NCBI GenBank assembly: GCA_021014325.1
Contig: CM037460.1
Span: forward strand, 29,032,336-29,096,335
DNA: 64,000 nucleotides
Reading direction: 5' to 3'
DNA from: Plazaster borealis
Taxonomy: Eukaryota > Echinodermata > Asteroidea > Forcipulatida > Labidiasteridae
Shown here: piece after piece, positions 60,301 through 64,000 of the stretch
Layout: each line of letters opens with the position of its first letter
How positions within the stretch are numbered: position 1 is the first letter of the stretch
Notes under the pieces: model-generated
Told to the model about the DNA's origin: nothing
Database searches by the model: none
Seen by the model: the letters and a program-made list of their open reading frames with translations, nothing else
Program-made: the position numbers and the translations under genes

Positions 60301-63300
60301 TGGATGCTTATGTTAATATTTAACTAAGCCACACAACAGCTTGCTGTTTACATAAGTTGACAAAGCGCATCCAAGTGGTAGGATTAGAATATTGAGATGG
60401 ATTGAGAAACACCCATCTTATTGGAGCTTGCAGTTTGGAAGGCAGGCATCATACATGGCATAAGCAGCTTGCTGTGCGATACATGTTGTTTAGTATAACT
60501 TGAAATAATACTTGCTTCATGGATGTAACTTGGTGAGGGATGGCTTCATTTACGCAGGCAGTGAGAGTCAAGAGAAATGTAATGTTGTATTTAATCTTGT
60601 ATTATGTTCTTTCTATTTTGTTCAATTTCTGTGACCTGCATGTACAGACTGCTTTTCAAGTTTTCTTCACGTTGGTCAACCTTGGAGATTTATTTTGAAT
60701 ATAACTTTGGAATATCATTCAATCCTAACTTACACCGATCAAACTAAGGACTAAGAGTACATTTTAGAGCAAAGATCTTTGAGGAACTTTGAAGTTCTTG
60801 TATTCATGATAAGCATAATGTACGATAACCAGCGTGTAAATCTATTTTTTCTTGTCACCATTTGTCCCGAGGCAAATTTAGAACTTTCTTTGCTTTATTG
60901 TTTATGGTTTGTATTCAGACTGGTTGGACTTCAAACAAATGCACGTACATGTACTGTGTAGTAGTTGTTTTGTATGCTCGTTTTACTATAATAAGCACTT
61001 TGAAATGCTTGTTTGTCTACCAGGCTTTGTAGATGATTCCATAGCAACAGTGCTTCCATGTATTTCATGACGATGCACTGCATAAAGCAAACAAGGAGTG
61101 GTAAGACAGGGCTTTGGGGAATTACATACTGTAACATAAAATACAACTTCATTTATTTCATACACAAAGAATTTGTGCGATATGTATAATACATGCACCA
61201 TGAAGTCATAAATTAATTTTATTTTATCCCGCTAAGCTCCACCAATTCAAATATCAAAGTAAACATTTACAAGTTCTGCACACACTTGTGTATTGTAAAG
61301 AGCTTCCACAGAACGCTGCTTCGTCAATTGCTTAATTGCATGCAGTGTAATTGGCTTCTGGTTGCTAAGCAGCAACTGTTTACTTTTAGTTGACAATGAG
61401 TGTGAAATTGATGTCATAGATTAATGATTGAAAGGTTGGTGGAAAATGAATGACTGATTGTAAAGTAAGCTTTGCTGTAATTTCAAACAGACAATATTGT
61501 GATATGGAGTTTAAAAATATGACTTTTTGTACAAATAACATGTTCTTGCTGGCTGTACATATTATATATACCACATTTTAAAGCTGTGTAATTGGGAAAT
61601 GGTTTTTAATAGAAAAAGAACTTATCTCAGTAGCTTTAATCAGTTGCTGAGCAACAATGGACATCAAGGGTATCAAACTCAAATGTCTTATCTTACAATG
61701 AATCTTTATGTATTCAAATAATGATCTTCATGTGTACTTTCCAGTAGGATTGGTAGCACATAAAAAGTGCAACACTGATAAGAGGTGTCTATTAAGTTTA
61801 CAAATAAACCCAATCCAATAAAATGATGTGTGGTTCATACTTGATACATGTATAGTGTACATGTTGCCTGAACAAAAATGTCAAGAAACTTGATTGATTC
61901 AAAACATTCAAGGCAGGTGTACTTTAAAGTTAATATCTAAACTGGTGAAATTCATCTGGCATTGTATACAAAGCTAATTAATGAATCCAAAAAAATTTGT
62001 CCTCATGTCCTGCATGCAGAGTTGCCAACTCTCCTTGATTCTGCAAAAAGTACCTTAAAAATAAACCAATCTGTCCATGTTCTGATGATTATTTTTGAAA
62101 AACTCCCTGATTGTGGAAACCTTTTCCTCGTTATGTTGAATGTAATTCTAAATATCTACCTTTTTGTTGTTTCCTTCCTCCATGGTTGTATATGTACAAA
62201 ATCCCCCTGATTTCAAGTATGCAAATGTTGGCAGCTCTGTGTATGTATGAAAGATGTTTTCCACACATTGTTACAGAGAGCAATTCAACTTTAGATTCAG
62301 ATCCATAGTGATTTACATTATGAATCTTAACTTGTTTGTAACTTTTTATGAAGACACTTAAATTTATCTTCAGAGAAATTGAGATTTTTTTGCAGATCTT
62401 AATATTGATTTCTTCCCCATAATAATAATTGGATAATACTGATTGATGGTTGATGTTTGGAGGCTTAAATACATAAGTCAAATTTCATCATTGTCTTTAT
62501 CGCAGCAAAAACTGAAAGAGGAGAAGGAAGCCAAACGAGCGCATCTTGATGGCCGTCATGAGTTCATCATTGATGCTACAGCTGGTTCACTCTCTCTTGA
62601 GATTGCTGAAGTTGAAGATGCCATATTGGAAGGCAATAATGTAAGTTATTTAAACCGCTAACATGTAAAATGGTTCATCTGAAGCAGCAACATTGATTTA
62701 GTAATTCAATTTAGGCAAAGAGCACAATTAAACATTAATATGATGCAAGCCATTTAGATTCATTGATCTAAAAATCAGATGTACATTTGTGTTGTGTCTG
62801 TGTCCAGTAATACCCTACAGAGAGGATCTGAAAAAATATCTTGGCAGTCGCTCCTAAAAAATTCACCTATTGACTCATTAATCAACCGGTTCTTCTGGTC
62901 CTTTTTGTGTTTGCCAACTACCCCGTCAACCTGACAGTAATGCAAACATAATACCCAGACGCAGACCCTACCCATAAAACATGTCAAAACACCTTTACGG
63001 TTTGATGTATCTCAATTCAACAGTGTTGGAGTGTCACTGAATTAGACTACATCATCCTTTACTTACCATTGTATACATGTGTCCAGTAATACCCAGCAAA
63101 GATCTAAGATTTGTTCTAATATTGGTTCTCAGAATAACAACTGTTAATAGTACCCAGTAATGATCTAAGATCTAAAAAGAAAAAGAAAAAAGAGTGACGA
63201 TAATTTTTTCCTTAGCATGGTCAAGGCAATTTGTACACATGTGCGCACTTTGCATTGCTTATTTACAACGATTCAAATGGTCAAAGTATGAAAACTTTTT

Positions 63301-63616
63301 CTCTGGAACTACCCTTTTTTCCTTTAGATTTTATTTCTAGCTTTTTTTCTTTTTAAGTTGACTAAAAAGTGTAGGATAGGGCAGTTAATTTTGGGCCAGG
63401 TAACTGGATCAGAACCTTTTTTTTAACACCTTAGGATTAATGTCTGCATATCTTAATAAAGAAAAAATATAGGCCTATACTGTTCAATTCAATTGTATTT
63501 GATTATGGAATTTTGTGACTAATATCAGATTGAGAAGATGGATAAGTTTTTTGAGTCCGAAGCCTCCACCCATTTGATGTTCTTCTATCAAGAGGCTGAG
63601 ATAGCATCAGAATCAG
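48375..63616 (+). CDS. DNAH5: axonemal dynein heavy chain, outer arm (DNAH5/DNAH8 type), first three exons
   Basis: Motor subunit of ciliary/flagellar outer dynein arms. Only the N-terminal end is in the window: exon 1 at 48375-48539 (ATG, 55 codons, phase 0), exon 2 at 62506-62640 (45 codons), exon 3 at 63529-63616 (ends phase 1). Exons 2-3 read KEEKEAKRAHLDGRHEF, then EIAEVEDAILEGNN, then HLMFFYQEAE, which closely follow the N-terminus of vertebrate DNAH5 and the related DNAH8. Exon 1 is basic and low in complexity apart from NLKERQ, which joins naturally to QKLKEE in exon 2. Intron 1 is 13.97 kb and filled with mobile elements. The choice between DNAH5 and DNAH8 cannot be made from this stretch. 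Confidence in exon 1 is lower than in exons 2-3 because its N-terminus is not conserved. Confidence 0.88.
48621..49503. mobile_element. foldback (TU-like) element with inverted minisatellite arms, no. 1
   Basis: The left arm (48621-48781) is about ten tandem copies of a ~16-bp unit AGTCAACTCGGTCCGA. The right arm (49383-49503) is about eight copies of the reverse complement, TCGGACCGAGTTGACT. The 600 bp between are AT-rich without coding potential. At the outer right end one unit flips, giving the palindrome CGGACCGAGTTGACTCGGTC. Terminal inverted repeats made of short tandem repeats are the hallmark of foldback transposons such as Drosophila FB and sea-urchin TU elements. It lies in dynein intron 1. 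Confidence 0.7.
49545..53451 (-). mobile_element. element A, second copy, split by a LINE
   Basis: The reverse complement of 9986-10867, present as two pieces (49545-50050 and 53081-53451) joined across a LINE. The break falls in GGCTTCTTTAAGCCTCTG of the intact copy; an AAG is found on both sides, so any target-site duplication is only a few bases. Several long T/A runs differ in length from copy 1. Confidence 0.85.
50051..53080 (+). mobile_element. 5'-truncated CR1/L2-like LINE
   Basis: The open frame at 50058-51560 begins inside the endonuclease domain (MGDFNLNLL, SDHCPLF) and runs into the reverse transcriptase (GNYRPISILPCFSKILER, YGFRSKHSTDMAL, VFVDLSK). The next frame, 51557-52522, carries GIPQGSILGPLLFLFYINDL, the catalytic LFADDTTIF and the terminal GPRLWNAID...SFKRVLL. 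A one-base deletion directly after VDLSK (near 51436) shifts the frame, so this copy is inactive. The rest is well preserved and so recent. The 3' UTR ends ATATTGAATCGAATTG. A run of (TTA)n at 52665 followed by ~190 bp may be a smaller retroelement tail inserted in the UTR. Truncation at the 5' end fits target-primed reverse transcription. Confidence 0.93.
53737..54109. mobile_element. piggyBac-type MITE inside foldback element no. 2
   Basis: TTAAAGGTACCGTACACGTT at the left and AACGTGTACGATGCCTTTAA at the right are inverted repeats with TTAA at both borders. The centre holds a hairpin AAAAACTTCTTGCAAGAAGTTTTT. Confidence 0.85.
54187..54600. mobile_element. piggyBac-type MITE, left end, with a nested insertion
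   Basis: The TTAAAGGGTCTGTTTACGTT start matches the inverted right end of 17885-18229. At 54361-54500 sits another short element with ends CTGGTATGCTGCGCGCTACG and CGAAGCACGTAGCATACCAG. The right end of the outer element is not clear. Confidence 0.6.
54361..54500. mobile_element. 140-bp nested MITE
   Basis: Terminal inverted repeats of about 24 bp (CTGGTATGCT...CGCTGGT and ACCAGCG...AGCATACCAG) with three or four mismatches. Confidence 0.7.
54879..55045. mobile_element. Penelope-like element 3' end fragment with a small inversion
   Basis: AGCTGTTGCAAACTGCTTAT, GGGACCTATGGTATTAATGC and GAGCAGAGTCTCTCTCGAAGG match the 3' end at 7585-7690 in the same orientation. Directly after, AGCCTTCGCG...GAAACGTCAGGC is the same segment inverted. 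Confidence 0.65.
55231..56470. other. dynein intron 1, unique stretch
   Basis: No coding signal. One 24-bp direct repeat (around CAATCCGGAGTGTGTTGCGT) occurs in tandem at about 55637-55685. Confidence 0.45.
56471..56612. mobile_element. 142-bp MITE with AGGCC ends
   Basis: AGGCCGTTTCCGAAATTAGC at the left and AATTCGGATATGGCCT at the right. The inverted repeats extend inward through GCAGCTACAGCTAC and GTAGCTGTAGCCGC for about 40 bp. The centre is ACGTCCTTAACAACACACC. Confidence 0.8.
56613..62016. other. dynein intron 1, long non-coding stretch
   Basis: No exon recognised on either strand. 59740-59940 has irregular copies of ACTAGAACCTGTTA/TAGTACCTGTTATTGAT, a degenerate tandem repeat. 59275-59310 holds a (TTATT)n-like tail that may be the end of a minus-strand retroelement. 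Confidence 0.4.
62017..62239 (+). mobile_element. MITE with CAGAGCTGCCAAC ends, copy B
   Basis: Starts CAGAGTTGCCAACTCTCC and ends GTTGGCAGCTCTG. The interior resembles 25595-25791 read on the other strand (for example ATTCTGCAAAAAGTACCTTA, CCATGTTCTGATGA). It lies 266 bp before dynein exon 2. Confidence 0.7.
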
Positions 63617-63879
63617 GTAGGAGTTTCCATTGCTATTTGCATATTTCCAACGTACGTACTGTGATTTGTAAAATATAAGCTGGTGAAATATAAATTACCT
63701 ATAGCTTAGGGGCCATTCATAATTGTCGATGTTTTTTAAATTTCGATCTTTTTTCCAAAGATTTTTGACCCACCCACCCACCCCTAATTTCGATTATAAA
63801 AAAATTGATTTGTTATCCAGTATTAAAAAAACAACTACATGTTGTTTGCATTGTACATGTACTTGCATTTGTTTTCATC

Positions 63880-64000
63880 AATAGCAACTTTCATGGATTC
63901 GTAATTTGAGGATCGGTTTTACAGAACTTCTTTTGCAATGAAATCTTCGTGATTTAACTAACGATCGGTCGACGACGCACATTGGTAAAAAAAAATTGCG
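63880..64000. repeat. third copy of the 6.4-7.0 kb duplicated segment, cut by the window edge
   Basis: CTTTCATGGATTCGTAATTTGAGGATCGGTT through CGACGACGCACATTGG matches both units of the duplication inside 6266-7358; it is closer to the second unit (TTTGAGGATCGGTT). Confidence 0.8.

Noticed and set aside
62443..62661. 72-codon frame starting upstream of dynein exon 2
   Set aside because: The upstream part is intron; the conserved reading starts at the acceptor before 62506 and ends at the donor after 62640.

Overview
The window is animal nuclear DNA: coding sequence is split into short exons with GT-AG introns, and more than a dozen families of transposable elements and minisatellites fill the gaps. 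The mix of repeats (many TTAA-flanked piggyBac-type MITEs, tRNA-derived SINEs, a Penelope-like element, foldback elements resembling the sea-urchin TU type) and the divergence of the proteins from vertebrate ones suggest a marine invertebrate deuterostome. An echinoderm is most likely, but that is inference.

Four protein-coding genes can be read exon by exon. (1) NUP93, + strand, 2677-15134: the last 13 exons (about 563 codons), ending in the family's conserved C-terminus; the 5' third lies left of the window. (2) ARL2BP, - strand, 26573-18865: a complete 7-exon gene for an ARL2/ARL3-GTP binding protein of 195 residues, convergent with NUP93. (3) A cytosolic-type alpha carbonic anhydrase, + strand, ending at 43831: exon 1 at 33961 plus six further exons give 264 residues. 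A second, phase-compatible first exon lies 6 kb upstream at 27989. (4) The first three coding exons of an axonemal outer-arm dynein heavy chain of DNAH5/DNAH8 type, + strand, 48375-63616, continuing past the right edge. Its 14-kb first intron is a nest of mobile elements.

Repeat layout: a 30-bp minisatellite (1-2065) with a 210-bp higher-order period; 65-bp and 58-bp minisatellites, a SINE, a hAT-like element and a Penelope-like element with an internal inversion in the NUP93 introns; MITEs and a Tc1-like palindrome between NUP93 and ARL2BP; a tandem array carrying duplicated MITEs in an ARL2BP intron; a ~40-bp minisatellite in three blocks around carbonic anhydrase exon 1; a decayed LINE in a carbonic anhydrase intron; and, in dynein intron 1, two elements with inverted minisatellite arms flanking a transposon that was itself split by a 5'-truncated LINE.

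The four genes do not form a pathway. ARL2BP and the dynein heavy chain both have ciliary roles in other animals, and NUP93 and ARL2BP both map to human 16q13, so their adjacency here may be old synteny.
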